Part shown: in pieces, positions 26,113 through 35,125 of the stretch
Layout of the letters: every line of letters starts with the position of its first letter
Position numbering within the stretch: position 1 is the first letter of the stretch
Origin: Maridesulfovibrio sp.
GTDB lineage: Bacteria > Desulfobacterota > Desulfovibrionia > Desulfovibrionales > Desulfovibrionaceae
Reading direction: 5' to 3'
DNA length: 64,000 bases
Assembly: GCF_963678865.1 (NCBI RefSeq)
Contig: NZ_OY787459.1
Span: 4,290,368 to 4,354,367, forward strand
Program-made: the position numbers and the translations under genes
The notes under the pieces: model-generated
What the model was told of the DNA's origin: nothing
The model's input: the letters and a program-made list of their open reading frames with translations, nothing else
Databases searched by the model: none

Positions 26113-26508
26113 TTAAACTATTTCCAGTTGGAAGGATGGAGGGTTCATCAGCAGTTTTTTGATGGGGCATAGATCCAATGCACGGAGCAGGGCGGCTTTG
26201 TATTTTTCAGGAAAGTCATCCGGGATGGTCAGTTCAAAGGTGAACTTTGTGATCTTATTGTCTTCTTCGTTACATTTGTACTTCAATTTCAAGCCGAGTC
26301 CTTCAGTGGGCAGGGATCTTGTCTCGCAGAATTTACGGGCGTAATGCGCCCCGCAGGTTGCCAGTGAGGCAAGAAAAAGGTGGGTTGGTTCGGGTGCGGA
26401 GCTTTCCCCGCCTGGGTTGGCAGGCATATCAACGTCAATACAATACTCGTCGCTGACAGCTGACAGCTTTTGTCCCGGACCGAATTCTATTTTGATTTCA
26501 TTGGTCAT
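26113..26508 (-). CDS. OsmC family protein
   Basis: A 131-residue OsmC/Ohr-family protein. The two redox cysteines are visible in S-L-A-T-C-G-A-H-Y-A and in L-D-L-C-P-I-K-K, spaced as in OsmC-type peroxidases that reduce organic hydroperoxides with thiols; some relatives have other roles. GGAG six bases before the ATG supports the start. It is a single-gene unit with its own terminator. In an anaerobe it fits oxidative-stress defence, but I saw no operator in the short upstream region. Confidence 0.88.
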   Translation of the reverse strand: MTNEIKIEFGPGQKLSAVSDEYCIDVDMPANPGGESSAPEPTHLFLASLATCGAHYARKFCETRSLPTEGLGLKLKYKCNEEDNKITKFTFELTIPDDFPEKYKAALLRALDLCPIKKLLMNPPSFQLEIV

Positions 26509-26638
26509 AGTGACTCCAATTTATCATGAATGTTGAGATAAATGGTGCTGCGGCTGCAGCGGTTTATAAGTAGCTTTGAAATGAGGTAAAGATCAATTGT
26601 TATTATGTGCTAAAAAAGAAAAATATTAATTTTGCGGG

Positions 26639-27100
26639 TTATTTATCAACAGGAAAGTGCCCAGAGGCGACATTGTCTTCATTTTCTATGGCATCATGCA
26701 ATATCTGCTCAAAGTCTGCTTCTGTGGACATGCGGAATCCGCATCCTTGCGGAAGTTCTCCGAATAGAAGGAAAATTGAAGGTGCGGGAAATTTCTGGCA
26801 GAGAGCAGGCCTGTTGTCATAATCGTCGCAGGTACCGTATTTGTTCAAGCAGGTACAAGAAAATTTCAGGTATCCTTCCTCAGTCTTTCCGCAGATTTCA
26901 AATCTTGAAAGGCTCGGGTCTGCTTCTATTGCTTTCAAGAATTGTTTTTCTTTTTTCAGCCATCTGCCTTCAATCTGAAGGCTGATGGAATGGCAGCATC
27001 TTCCGCACATGTTGCATGAACCGCGGATCACCACAGCCTGTCTTTTCTTTTTCAATTTCCATTTGCGGTAGTTTAGGTGCAGGTAGTCAAATAGATTCAT
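26639..27100 (-). CDS. YkgJ-family CxxCxxCC metal-cluster protein
   Basis: A 153-residue protein of the YkgJ (putative zinc- or iron-chelating) family. The N-terminal C-N-M-C-G-R-C-C and the downstream C-T-C-L-x4-G-T-C with R-P-A-L-C-Q-K-F-P form the family pattern of clustered cysteines. Function is not established. A TTG two codons upstream (27106) is an alternative start; neither has a good ribosome site. It is 42 bases downstream of the GtrA gene and is probably read from the same transcript. Confidence 0.85.
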   Translation of the reverse strand: MNLFDYLHLNYRKWKLKKKRQAVVIRGSCNMCGRCCHSISLQIEGRWLKKEKQFLKAIEADPSLSRFEICGKTEEGYLKFSCTCLNKYGTCDDYDNRPALCQKFPAPSIFLLFGELPQGCGFRMSTEADFEQILHDAIENEDNVASGHFPVDK

Positions 27101-27142
27101 CAGCAAAAAATAGTCCGCTGCGGAAAGGAATGCAAGTGGCTG

Positions 27143-27595
27143 CTATAAGAGCGGTTTCCCGGCCATCTTGAAATTAACATAAAGATTGAGAAGATAGTTC
27201 CATATTCCGGTCACAAAGGAAACGAGAATTCTGGAAAGCATATATTGCCAGTGAAGGAGGTCAACCATGATGTACATAAAGCCGGTGACTATACACAGTC
27301 CAGACCCGGCAATGATCAGGAATCCGAGGTATCCCTGTTTTAATTCGCGGCTGGTACCGTTAAAAACCAGCTTGCGGCTGATGAAGTAATTGAAAGACAC
27401 CGCAATAAAAAAGGCCAGTCCCGCAGAAAAAACAGGAGACCATCCGAACACATCGGTGAAAAGGTAGAGCATTGTCAGATCAAAAAGAAAAGTTCCGCCT
27501 CCGACAAAAGTATAGCGTAGGAACCGCTTGATACCTTTACTGTCCCATTTGGGAAGTCTTCTGTTCAGCTTGTCCTTTTTGGGCGATTCGATCAT
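27143..27595 (-). CDS. GtrA-family membrane protein
   Basis: A 150-residue GtrA-like protein with four hydrophobic helices (F-L-R-Y-T-F-V-G-G-G-T-F-L-F-D begins the first; F-F-I-A-V-S-F-N-Y-F-I-S-R-K-L-V-F is the family signature between helices two and three). GtrA proteins are thought to flip polyprenyl-linked sugars across the membrane for O-antigen or wall glycosylation. No glycosyltransferase is adjacent, so its lipid-sugar partner is elsewhere. Confidence 0.9.
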   Translation of the reverse strand: MIESPKKDKLNRRLPKWDSKGIKRFLRYTFVGGGTFLFDLTMLYLFTDVFGWSPVFSAGLAFFIAVSFNYFISRKLVFNGTSRELKQGYLGFLIIAGSGLCIVTGFMYIMVDLLHWQYMLSRILVSFVTGIWNYLLNLYVNFKMAGKPLL

Positions 27596-28242
27596 ATGAA
27601 GCTATCTTTTTGTCAGTGTTCTTCTGAATTTTTTTTCGTGGTTTAATATTTTGTGCATGGCCAATTCCGGTCTGGATTGAAAATTATTGATTTAGCGAAA
27701 AGGCCTGCTCAAAGATAAAAAGTCAACCCTGAAAAAGAAAGGTCACTCATCTGTAATATTCTGTAAACAAAAAGAAAGGCCCCGCTGTACGAGGGGGTGA
27801 AATCCTCGTCAGCGGGGCTTGCGGCGTTCGGGTCAGGTTGCGCCAAACCTCCCTTTTGCCGTCTGGAAGAAAGGGTGTCTGTTCTCTGATGAACAAAAGA
27901 ATGAAAATAAAATTTATATCTTATAAGGTGAAGCCAAGCAGTGCGATTTTTCATTCATGCTGAGCGAAAAGGCTACTTAGTATCTCCTTTTTGTGCTTCG
28001 TTGAACTTTTTATATGGAACGGCATTCTATATGTCTAATATATAATTTATGCGTATTTGATATCTTTGAAGTCTTGATAAGAAAATAATAGGTACTGATG
28101 ATGAAATAATCGTAAAATTTGGATTGTCAGAATTATGTTTGCTTAATTAGTTAAAAATAAAGTAATGTTCGCATGTGATTTATTGAGCCATATTAAGAAT
28201 ATGGGTTTTATTAATATTGAATTTATATTATTTGGTTGAATC
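27596..28242. other. AT-rich intergenic region with one structured element
   Basis: No supportable gene lies between GtrA and the REC-PAS-GGDEF gene. It holds the structured minus-strand element at 27768-27861; the rest (27862-28242) is AT-rich and must contain the promoter of the gene at 28243, for which I see no convincing -35/-10 pair. Confidence 0.6.
27768..27861 (-). ncRNA. candidate structured RNA ending in an intrinsic terminator
   Basis: Reading the minus strand, a first nested stem forms from 27858-27861 with 27822-27825, 27851-27853 with 27830-27832 and 27846-27850 with 27835-27839, around a 6-base loop; the internal bulges are AAAA and GAAC. It is followed after a few bases by a 9-bp GC stem (27810-27818 with 27779-27787) capped by a second 6-bp stem (27804-27809 with 27789-27794), then a T-rich tract. 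The RNA would start near 27900 or further right. A frame of 81 codons crosses it, but the sequence is dominated by the hairpins. No known riboswitch family fits, so it may be a small RNA or an attenuated leader. Confidence 0.45.
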
Positions 28243-29562
28243 ATGGAAGATAGCCTGAAAATATTGCTGGTGGACGATAATGCCTTGAATCTGACCCTTC
28301 TGGAAAAAATTTTGAAGGATGAAGGGGCTGAGCTGTTCAAAGCTATGGACGGAGAGGAAGCAATAGGGCTTTGCCGGGAAAATGATTTTGCCCTTATTCT
28401 GCTTGATGTGCAGATGCCCGGGATGGATGGTTATGAAACTGCCCGTATAATCAAGGGGATGGAAGAGTGCCGTCTGGTTCCGATCATTTTTTTGACTGCG
28501 ATCTATAAAGATACGGCTTATGCCCGGATGGGGTATGAAACAGGAGCGGTTGATTTTCTCACGCAACCTATCGATCCGGCTACCCTGCGGGGGAAAGTCG
28601 GTGTTTTTCTGCAATTAAAAAGACAGCAAGATCGGCTTGAGAACGAAATCGCACAACGAATCAAAATTGAGTATGCTTTGCGTGCTGCCGAGGAAAAGTA
28701 CCGCAACATATTCGAGCGTGCTGTAGAAGGTATTTTCAGGTCAACCATTGATGGAAGGTTTGAGGAAATCAATCCGGCCCTTGCCCGTATTTTGGGGTAC
28801 GAGACAACTGAAGAAGCGGTTGCTAATGTTCACACGGACAATATTTACAAGAACCCCGCTGACCGGAAGGCTTTTCTCAAAAAGCTGATGCAGGAGAAGT
28901 CGCTTACCGATTATGAATTGCGTTTCAGGCGCAAGGACGGCTCTTTTATCTGGATTTCGGAAAGCTGCCGTCTGTTTGAAGAGGGCGGTGAATTTTATAT
29001 TGAGGGGGTGGTGGAAGACATTACTCACCGCAAGCTTTGTGAACTGGAACTGCAGGAAAAAGCCACCCTTGATGCTTTGACCGGTATTCCCAACCGCTAC
29101 CTTTTTTTTGACCGGCTGGGCAAATCCATCGCCAATGCCGGGCGGTATGGGGAAAAACTTGCGCTTCTTTTTATAGATCTTAATGATTTCAAGAAAGTTA
29201 ATGATCAATATGGACACCATGCAGGGGATGTGCTGCTTGGGAAGGTGGCTGCTCGTTTAAAGTCCCGGTTGCGGTCGTCGGATACCTTTGCCCGTTTGGG
29301 CGGTGATGAATTCTGCGTTCTTCTTGAGCGACCTTCCGGGCGTGATAGTGTTGCCTATGTTGCAGAGGAATTTATTGACTGCCTGACGGACCCGTTCAGT
29401 TTTGATGATGTTTGCTGTTCTGTCGGAGCTTCTATCGGCATCAGCATGTATCCGGAAAACGGGGTCAATGCTGAGGAGTTGGTAAAAAAAGCAGACAAGG
29501 CAATGTATCTGGTCAAGGAAGAGCCGGGCAGGCGGTTCTGTTTTTACTCCGGGAGCGATTAA
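28243..29562 (+). CDS. response-regulator diguanylate cyclase (REC-PAS-GGDEF)
   Basis: A 439-residue signalling protein. The receiver domain (1-125) has the acidic pocket in V-D-D-N, phospho-acceptor Asp55 in L-L-D-V-Q-M-P-G, a Thr in F-L-T-A and an unusual Q in place of the conserved Lys (L-T-Q-P-I-D where K-P is usual). A coiled linker and PAS domain (about 145-270) follow, then GGDEF (275-439) with the motif at residues 353-357 and an R-S-S-D inhibitory I-site five residues before. It should make c-di-GMP in response to a histidine kinase that is not encoded nearby. A strong terminator follows. Confidence 0.93.
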   Translation: MEDSLKILLVDDNALNLTLLEKILKDEGAELFKAMDGEEAIGLCRENDFALILLDVQMPGMDGYETARIIKGMEECRLVPIIFLTAIYKDTAYARMGYETGAVDFLTQPIDPATLRGKVGVFLQLKRQQDRLENEIAQRIKIEYALRAAEEKYRNIFERAVEGIFRSTIDGRFEEINPALARILGYETTEEAVANVHTDNIYKNPADRKAFLKKLMQEKSLTDYELRFRRKDGSFIWISESCRLFEEGGEFYIEGVVEDITHRKLCELELQEKATLDALTGIPNRYLFFDRLGKSIANAGRYGEKLALLFIDLNDFKKVNDQYGHHAGDVLLGKVAARLKSRLRSSDTFARLGGDEFCVLLERPSGRDSVAYVAEEFIDCLTDPFSFDDVCCSVGASIGISMYPENGVNAEELVKKADKAMYLVKEEPGRRFCFYSGSD

Positions 29563-29610
29563 TCTGGAGTTTTTTACTGTATCTTTTTTGCACGCACAAA
29601 AAAAATTTAA

Positions 29611-29652
29611 AAAGGTGTTTTTGCCGCTCGGCGGTGAAAACACCTTTTTTTA
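29611..29652 (+). terminator. intrinsic terminator after the REC-PAS-GGDEF gene
   Basis: 11-bp stem (29611-29621 with 29637-29647) plus an inner 4-bp GC stem, followed by a T run. Confidence 0.9.
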
Positions 29653-30130
29653 TCGGCTGGTTGCATCATGATCATTGGTGTCTTTGTCGGTTGTGTCAAT
29701 TTGATACTATATCTCTGTTTCGAGTCAAATTGTGAAATATATTATTTTCTTTTGTCCCTTTTTTTAGGGGTATTAAGGCAAAATTTACGATGTGTGTCGA
29801 AATAAATTTCCGAAACAGTATTGAGTCAATTGTAATATGTGCTATTAGTAAGCGGAATTTAAATTTTACATACCGATGTATCTTTTAAGTTATTGAATTT
29901 TTAATCGATGTTATTGTGATTTATGTAACGATCAACCTTTTTTACAGTCGTAGCTGTCTGTTAAATAGGCTGACATTCTTGACACAATAAAGTGGTGGTG
30001 CAATATTTTGACAAAATCTTTTTCAGATTTTTTTTAGACTTTTCTTAAGCATAGTGTTTGCAATTTCATTAGAACGTAATTAGTGTCCCCTTCGTGTTAC
30101 TAATTTTAAAAAAGTAAGAGAGGTGGAAGA
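29653..30130 (+). promoter_or_regulatory. long AT-rich regulatory region upstream of the complex I operon
   Basis: About 480 bases without a gene precede nuoA. TTGACA at 29979-29984 with AATATT at 30002-30007 (17-base spacer) is a possible promoter; a second TTGACA at 30008-30013 has a poor -10. An 8-bp inverted repeat, CAATTTGA at 29697-29704 and TCAAATTG at 29725-29732, has a related half-site TCAATTG at 29826-29832, which could be regulator sites. An A-T hairpin at about 30013-30031 followed by T's could act as a weak terminator in the leader. The unusual length suggests layered control of the operon. Confidence 0.45.
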
Positions 30131-30508
30131 ATGGTTTTTTCTTGGCTTCAGTTCGCCATCTTCATGTTTTTGATAGGTGGGCTTCTCTTTGCCGGCGGGC
30201 CTTTGATTTTGTCTGCCCTAGTTCATCCGCGTGCCAAAGGCGGGGATATGGGAATCCCCTATGAGTGCGGTATGAAACCACACGGCAGGGCATGGAATCA
30301 GTTCGGCATCAGTTATTATGTCTATGCCTTGCTGTTTCTGGCCTTTGACGTAGATGTTCTCTACCTTTTTCCGGTTTCCGTCTGGTACCCTCAAACCGAG
30401 GGGATGTTCTACTTTATAGAGGTTGCCGGTTTTCTGTCTGTTCTCGCCATCGCAATCATTTATTTCTGGAAAAAAGGAGTATTCACATGGCCGAGAAAAA
30501 TTTCCTGA
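30131..30508 (+). CDS. nuoA: complex I subunit A
   Basis: A 125-residue membrane subunit with three hydrophobic helices. The conserved loop between helices one and two reads Y-E-C-G-M-K-P, and the acidic F-D-V-D-V-L-Y-L-F of helix two is present; both line the quinone-entry/E-channel region of complex I. First gene of a 13-gene operon; its last 22 bases overlap nuoB. AGAGAGGTGG precedes the ATG. Confidence 0.97.
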   Translation: MVFSWLQFAIFMFLIGGLLFAGGPLILSALVHPRAKGGDMGIPYECGMKPHGRAWNQFGISYYVYALLFLAFDVDVLYLFPVSVWYPQTEGMFYFIEVAGFLSVLAIAIIYFWKKGVFTWPRKIS

Positions 30509-31026
30509 CCCCCGGCGGGCATGTTATCGAGGACGGTATTGTCCGTCTTGAACTTGCTGAAGACGCCATGAATATCTGCCGGTCCATGTCACTTTGGCCT
30601 ATGACCTTCGGGTTGGCCTGCTGCGCCATTGAAATGATGGCTGTGGGGATGGCCCGTTTCGATATGGCCCGGTTCGGGGCTGAGGTTTTTCGTCCTTCTG
30701 CCCGTCAGGCCGACCTGATGATTGTTGCCGGGACGGTAACTAAAAAAATGGCTCCGGCGGTTGTTCGTCTTTATGAACAGATGCCCGCCCCGAAATGGGT
30801 GCTGGCGCTGGGAAACTGCGCGATTTCAGGTGGACCGTTCAAATTTAAGGGTCAATATGGAATCGTGGAAGGTGTGGACAACCTGATCCCGGTGGACGTG
30901 TACGTTCCCGGATGTCCTCCCCGTCCGGAAGCCCTGCTTGAAGGGCTGTTCCAGATTCAGGAGAAGGTGACCGGAAAACGCTGGTGGCCTGTGCCTGAAG
31001 AGTTAGAGAAGGAGCGTTCCTTATGA
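30487..31026 (+). CDS. nuoB: complex I subunit B (N2 cluster)
   Basis: A 179-residue hydrophilic subunit that carries the terminal [4Fe-4S] cluster N2 donating electrons to quinone. Ligands are visible: adjacent cysteines in A-C-C-A-I-E-M-M, then G-N-C-A-I-S-G-G and P-G-C-P-P-R-P-E. The N terminus is short but complete. It overlaps nuoA by 22 bases and nuoC by 4, a sign of translational coupling. Confidence 0.98.
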   Translation: MAEKNFLTPGGHVIEDGIVRLELAEDAMNICRSMSLWPMTFGLACCAIEMMAVGMARFDMARFGAEVFRPSARQADLMIVAGTVTKKMAPAVVRLYEQMPAPKWVLALGNCAISGGPFKFKGQYGIVEGVDNLIPVDVYVPGCPPRPEALLEGLFQIQEKVTGKRWWPVPEELEKERSL

Positions 31027-31556
31027 TGGATGGTCAATTAAGTCTTCCGGTGACCCCGCTTATGGTCGGCAAGGGAAGTATCGAAACTTCCGGGGTGACC
31101 ATGAATGTTTTTATTATGTCCGATGATCTTATGCAGGCGGCGGAGGCCATGCTGAAGCAGGCTTACCACCTTGAAAACATAGATGCCCTTGATGTGGCGG
31201 AAGGTTTTCTCATCTCCTACCACTACGCGCATTTCACCAAACCGGGGCGCATTGCCCACCGGGTTCTGGTCAGCCGGGAAGAGCCCGAGCTGCCGTCCAT
31301 CTCTTCTGTTTTTCAGGGAGCTGACTGGCATGAGCGGGAATGTCATGATTTTCATGGCGTGAAATTTGCCGGACACCCTAATCTGTTGCCTTTGCTTCTC
31401 GATCCGGAAACACCGAACGGGGTGCTGCTTAAGGATGATAAAGGCCGCAAGCCGTTGCGTGAGATTCTCAATCCTGGCGAAATTGTCTTCAAGGGAGAGG
31501 GTTTTACCCTTTTTGACGAAGAGCAGCCGGAACCGGAAGAGGAGTCTGCATCATGA
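31023..31556 (+). CDS. nuoC: complex I subunit C
   Basis: A 177-residue 30-kDa-type subunit of the connecting arm. The family signature [10 protein letters not shown] is present along with the following G-H-P-N-L-x-x-L-L-L-D-P-E. The C-terminal tail is acidic. It is a separate gene, not fused to nuoD as in enterobacteria, and overlaps both neighbours by 4 bases (ATGA). Confidence 0.96.
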   Translation: MMDGQLSLPVTPLMVGKGSIETSGVTMNVFIMSDDLMQAAEAMLKQAYHLENIDALDVAEGFLISYHYAHFTKPGRIAHRVLVSREEPELPSISSVFQGADWHERECHDFHGVKFAGHPNLLPLLLDPETPNGVLLKDDKGRKPLREILNPGEIVFKGEGFTLFDEEQPEPEEESAS

Positions 31557-32704
31557 ATACATTTCTGGAAGGCGATTTCTATACCAATCATTTTGAAAAG
31601 GGTGCGGACGATCATACCATGATCCTCAACATGGGACCGCAGCATCCTTCCACCCACGGTGTCCTGCGGGTCATTCTTGAGTTGGACGGTGAATACATAG
31701 TCCGGGCCGAGCCTGTGCTGGGTTATCTGCACCGTATGCATGAGAAGATGGCAGAGGTGAAGACTTGGGTTCAATTCATCCCCAATATGGGGCGCGTGGA
31801 TTACCTGCATCCCCTAGCCTGGAACCATGCTTATGTGTGCGCGGTGGAAAAACTGGCCGGAATCGAGGTCCCTGAGCGGGCTGAGTTCATCCGGGTTATC
31901 CTTACTGAATTGAACCGCATCTCTTCGCATCTGCTCTGGTGGGGTGCTTATCTGCTGGATCTCGGTGCATTCACCCCGATCATGTATGCATTCGATGATC
32001 GTGAAATCATGATGGATATGATGCAGAAGGCGACCGGGGCCAGATTGACTTACAGCAACTTCCGTTTCGGCGGAGTTGTTCATGATCTGGATGACGGATT
32101 TGTTGAAAACTGTACCGCTTTTATCAAGCGTTTGCGGGATCGGCTGCCCATGTACAAGGATCTGGTCACCGACAACATTATCCTGCGTAAAAGGGTAGAA
32201 GAGATCGGTCCCATGGACGTGGACATGTGCAATCGCTACGGCGCGACAGGTCCAATTGTCCGCGGTGCGGGCGTGGAGCACGATACCCGCAAGGCTGAGC
32301 CTTATTCTGTTTACGACCGTTTTGATTGGAAGGTTCCTGTGTATTTCGAAGCGGATGCCATGGCCCGTTACATGGTGCGTATGGAAGAGATTGAGCAGAG
32401 CCTGAATATTATTGAGCAGGCCCTTGAGCAGCTTCCGGAAGGCGAGCACATCATCAAGAAGGCTCCCAAACCCACATGGAAAGCTCCCGCAGGGGAAGCG
32501 TACTTCAGCACAGAGGGAGCACGCGGAAAAGTAGGAATCCATATTGTGAGTGACGGCAGCAAGACTCCATACCGGGTCAAACTGCGTGCACCGGGATTCT
32601 CCAATCTTTCTCTTTTTGCTGAATGTGCTCAGGGAACAATGCTGGCAGATGCGGTTGCCATCCTCGGCAGCCTGGATATGGTAATCCCCGAAATCGATAG
32701 GTAG
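31553..32704 (+). CDS. nuoD: complex I subunit D (49-kDa)
   Basis: A 383-residue subunit that forms the quinone-binding pocket with NuoB. Conserved elements include G-P-Q-H-P-S-T-H-G-V near the N terminus with the quinone-contacting His, G-Y-L-H-R, E-L-N-R-I-S-S-H-L-L-W, and the C-terminal D-x-V-I-x-x-I-D-R, here M-V-I-P-E-I-D-R. The fold is that of [NiFe] hydrogenase large subunits, but the metal-binding cysteines are absent, as expected for a Nuo subunit. Confidence 0.98.
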   Translation: MNTFLEGDFYTNHFEKGADDHTMILNMGPQHPSTHGVLRVILELDGEYIVRAEPVLGYLHRMHEKMAEVKTWVQFIPNMGRVDYLHPLAWNHAYVCAVEKLAGIEVPERAEFIRVILTELNRISSHLLWWGAYLLDLGAFTPIMYAFDDREIMMDMMQKATGARLTYSNFRFGGVVHDLDDGFVENCTAFIKRLRDRLPMYKDLVTDNIILRKRVEEIGPMDVDMCNRYGATGPIVRGAGVEHDTRKAEPYSVYDRFDWKVPVYFEADAMARYMVRMEEIEQSLNIIEQALEQLPEGEHIIKKAPKPTWKAPAGEAYFSTEGARGKVGIHIVSDGSKTPYRVKLRAPGFSNLSLFAECAQGTMLADAVAILGSLDMVIPEIDR

Positions 32705-32717
32705 TCAGGAGCGTCAT

Positions 32718-33686
32718 ATGTCTCAAATTCCTGTTGAATTGATAAAATTGCTCATCGCATTAGTGGCCATTGCCGCTTTTGTGGGGCTGAACGGGCTGGT
32801 GCTGGTCTACCTTGAGCGAAAGGTTGCCGGATTCGTACAGCGCAGGCCCGGACCGTATGAAGTGGGACCGCAGGGACTGCTGCAGCCGCTTGCAGATGCG
32901 GTGAAGCTTATCGGTAAACAGCTGTTTACCCCCGGTGGTGCGGATAAGCTGCTTTTCTGGATGGCTCCGGTGTTGTCTTTTCTGCCTGTCCTTCTACTCT
33001 TTTTGCCTATCCCTTTCGGCCCTGTCGCGACCGGAATGGAAATGGACCTCGGCCTATTACTTATTCTGGCTTTTGCCGGTCTGAACGTCCTAGCCTTATG
33101 TCTGGCCGGCTGGGGTTCAAATAACAAATGGGGCATTCTCGGTGCGGCAAGGGCGGTTGCCCAGTCCGTGGCCTATGAAATCCCGTTGCTTCTTTCAGTG
33201 CTGGCAATTGCCTTCATGACCGGAACCCTGAACCTGACCACAGTTGTCGAGGGGCAGGGCGGATGGCCATGGCAGTGGAATGCATTTGTGCAGCCGCTGG
33301 CTTTCATTGTCTACTTTATCAGTGCACTGGGCGAAACCAACCGCGCTCCCTTTGACCTTCCGGAAGCGGAAAGTGAATTGACCGCAGGTTTCCACACCGA
33401 ATATTCGGGTATGGGTTTCGGGCTGTTTTTCCTTGCAGAATACGCCAATATGATCGTGGTCTGCTCTGTTGCTGCGGCCCTGTTTCTAGGCGGCTGGCAG
33501 GGACCTTTCTTTGACGGCGCATGGTGGTTCCTTGCAAAGGTGTACACTCTGCTGCTGGTCATGATCTGGCTGCGCTGGACTTATCCCCGCGTTCGTTTTG
33601 ACCAGCTTCTGAATATCAATTGGAAATGGCTCATGCCCTTAGCTCTGTTGAATCTGTTTATCACCGCTTTTGTGATGAAGTTGTAG
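32718..33686 (+). CDS. nuoH: complex I subunit H
   Basis: A 322-residue eight-helix membrane subunit linking the quinone site to the proton channels. Signatures: Y-L-E-R-K-V-A-G-F-V-Q-R-R-P-G-P, G-S-N-N-K-W-G-I-L-G-A-A-R, and the charged loop E-T-N-R-A-P-F-D-L-P-E-A-E-S-E-L-T-A-G-F-H-T-E-Y-S. All conserved Glu/Asp/Arg positions of the E-channel that I can check are intact. Confidence 0.97.
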   Translation: MSQIPVELIKLLIALVAIAAFVGLNGLVLVYLERKVAGFVQRRPGPYEVGPQGLLQPLADAVKLIGKQLFTPGGADKLLFWMAPVLSFLPVLLLFLPIPFGPVATGMEMDLGLLLILAFAGLNVLALCLAGWGSNNKWGILGAARAVAQSVAYEIPLLLSVLAIAFMTGTLNLTTVVEGQGGWPWQWNAFVQPLAFIVYFISALGETNRAPFDLPEAESELTAGFHTEYSGMGFGLFFLAEYANMIVVCSVAAALFLGGWQGPFFDGAWWFLAKVYTLLLVMIWLRWTYPRVRFDQLLNINWKWLMPLALLNLFITAFVMKL

Positions 33687-33698
33687 GAGGGCGCTTAA

Positions 33699-34301
33699 AT
33701 GAGTGTAATCAAAAAAATATGGGACGATGTTTCATCCCTATGGTCTTTGATCGTAGGTCTGAAAGTCACGGGAAAAAACTTTATCGATAAAAACGTTACC
33801 CTTCATTATCCTCGGGAGACTGTAACTTCCGGGCAGTTGGAAGGATTTCGGGGTCCGCTGGAGCTGATCGGTAAACCTAAAGATCCGGCTAAGCCCAAGT
33901 GCATTTCCTGCATGATGTGCGTTACCGCCTGCCCCAGCAAATGTATAACCGTTGTCAAGGCCAAAGCTCCAAAGCCCACCGAGGCTGAGTTGCAGGCCAT
34001 GAAGGAAGCTGAAGAGCGCGGTGAAAAGGTCAATAAGCCAAAAGCTCCCAAAGAGCCTGCTAAGTTTTTATACGACTTTTCGCTTTGTTCCTTGTGCGGT
34101 TCCTGCGTGGAAAACTGTCCTGCAAAGTCGTTGCGGTACTCCTCCAATGTGTACTTGACCGTGACTGACCGCAAGGAACTTAAAATGGATTTGCTGGCAC
34201 GGCTTGGCGCACAGGCTGGAACTGCTGCTGCGAAAGTGGCGGAGACACCCGTGAATGTTGAAGCTGAAACCACTGAAAAAGAGCGGGGAATGAAATCATG
34301 A
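33699..34301 (+). CDS. nuoI: complex I subunit I (2x[4Fe-4S]) with a charged insertion
   Basis: A 200-residue ferredoxin-like subunit that carries clusters N6a and N6b: C-I-S-C-M-M-C-V-T-A-C-P and C-S-L-C-G-S-C-V-E-N-C-P. Between the two motifs there is an extra stretch of about 35 residues rich in Lys, Glu, Pro and Ala, and the tail after residue 165 is a low-complexity Ala/Glu extension; both are additions relative to the usual ~180-residue NuoI. With no NuoG or NuoF in the operon this subunit is the likely docking point for the electron donor. Confidence 0.95.
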   Translation: MSVIKKIWDDVSSLWSLIVGLKVTGKNFIDKNVTLHYPRETVTSGQLEGFRGPLELIGKPKDPAKPKCISCMMCVTACPSKCITVVKAKAPKPTEAELQAMKEAEERGEKVNKPKAPKEPAKFLYDFSLCSLCGSCVENCPAKSLRYSSNVYLTVTDRKELKMDLLARLGAQAGTAAAKVAETPVNVEAETTEKERGMKS

Positions 34302-34813
34302 TGGAAATACTCGCCAAAGTAGCTTTTGCTTTTTACACGCTGCTGATTCTCGGCGGCGGGTGCATAGCTGTGGGCGCACACAGTCTTGTCCGGGCCATGG
34401 TGGGGTTGATTTCATCCCTGCTTGGGGTGGCCGGAATGTACATGCTCATGGCGGCGCCGTTCATGGCTTTCATGCAGATTCTCATTTATGTGGGTGCGGT
34501 CTGTGTGCTCATCTTCTTTGCCATCATGCTCACTCGGGCAGATGATCAAGGTGTGGAAGCCGGAAGCCGTAGACCGGGTAAATCTGCACTGTCGGCCCTG
34601 ACTTTCATTTCCCCGGTGTTTGTAATCGGGTTTATTTTGGTCAAATTCCAGCCTGCATCCATTAATCTTCCGGTAGAAGTCCCGCTGGTTCAGATCGGCA
34701 GGGGGCTGTTGGAAGATTATCCGGTAGCCTTTGAGTTGATTTCCGTGGTTCTGCTGGCGGCCATGGCCGGAGCTGTTTTGCTGGCTTTTGAAAAGAAAGG
34801 GAGGAAGGCATAA
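34298..34813 (+). CDS. nuoJ: complex I subunit J
   Basis: A 171-residue membrane subunit with five hydrophobic helices; the conserved Q-I-L-I-Y-V-G-A-V-C-V-L-I-F-F helix three (site of the pi-bulge in solved structures) is intact. Overlaps nuoI by 4 bases and nuoK by one base. The gene starts with two consecutive ATG codons, and either could serve. Confidence 0.95.
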   Translation: MMEILAKVAFAFYTLLILGGGCIAVGAHSLVRAMVGLISSLLGVAGMYMLMAAPFMAFMQILIYVGAVCVLIFFAIMLTRADDQGVEAGSRRPGKSALSALTFISPVFVIGFILVKFQPASINLPVEVPLVQIGRGLLEDYPVAFELISVVLLAAMAGAVLLAFEKKGRKA

Positions 34814-35121
34814 TGAGTCCTCTTTTAATGTACCAACTGGTGGCATTGTTGCTACTTGCCATCGGGCTGTACGGCATTGTCTGGCGTAAATCACTGGTGG
34901 GCATGCTTATTTCCGTGGAGCTGATGCTCAACGGTGCAGGGTTGTCCATTGTTGCCGCTTCCCAGCTTACTGAAGCCGGAAGTGCTGTGGGGCAGATCGC
35001 CGCACTCTTTGTTATGGGGCTGGCCGCTGCTGAAGCGACCCTTGTGCTGGCAATAATCATTGTGGTGGCAAAACGGTTTAAAACCGTTGAAACCGACGCA
35101 ATAACAAGGCTGAAAGGGTAA
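34813..35121 (+). CDS. nuoK: complex I subunit K
   Basis: A 102-residue three-helix subunit of the MrpC/NuoK family. The conserved Glu in S-V-E-L-M-L-N-G (helix two) and the second Glu in A-A-E-A-T-L-V-L-A (helix three), both needed for proton pumping in E. coli, are present. Starts on the last base of the nuoJ stop. Confidence 0.96.
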   Translation: MSPLLMYQLVALLLLAIGLYGIVWRKSLVGMLISVELMLNGAGLSIVAASQLTEAGSAVGQIAALFVMGLAAAEATLVLAIIIVVAKRFKTVETDAITRLKG

Positions 35122-35125
35122 ACCT

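Noticed and set aside
27822..27861. Possible thiamine pyrophosphate riboswitch
   Set aside because: A short ACCTGA-like run recalls TPP elements, but the CTGAGA box and the paired arms of the family are missing.
27709..27954. Minus-strand frame of 81 codons across the structured element
   Set aside because: It is made mostly of hairpin arms and has no ribosome site or conserved pattern; the region is better explained as a folded RNA.
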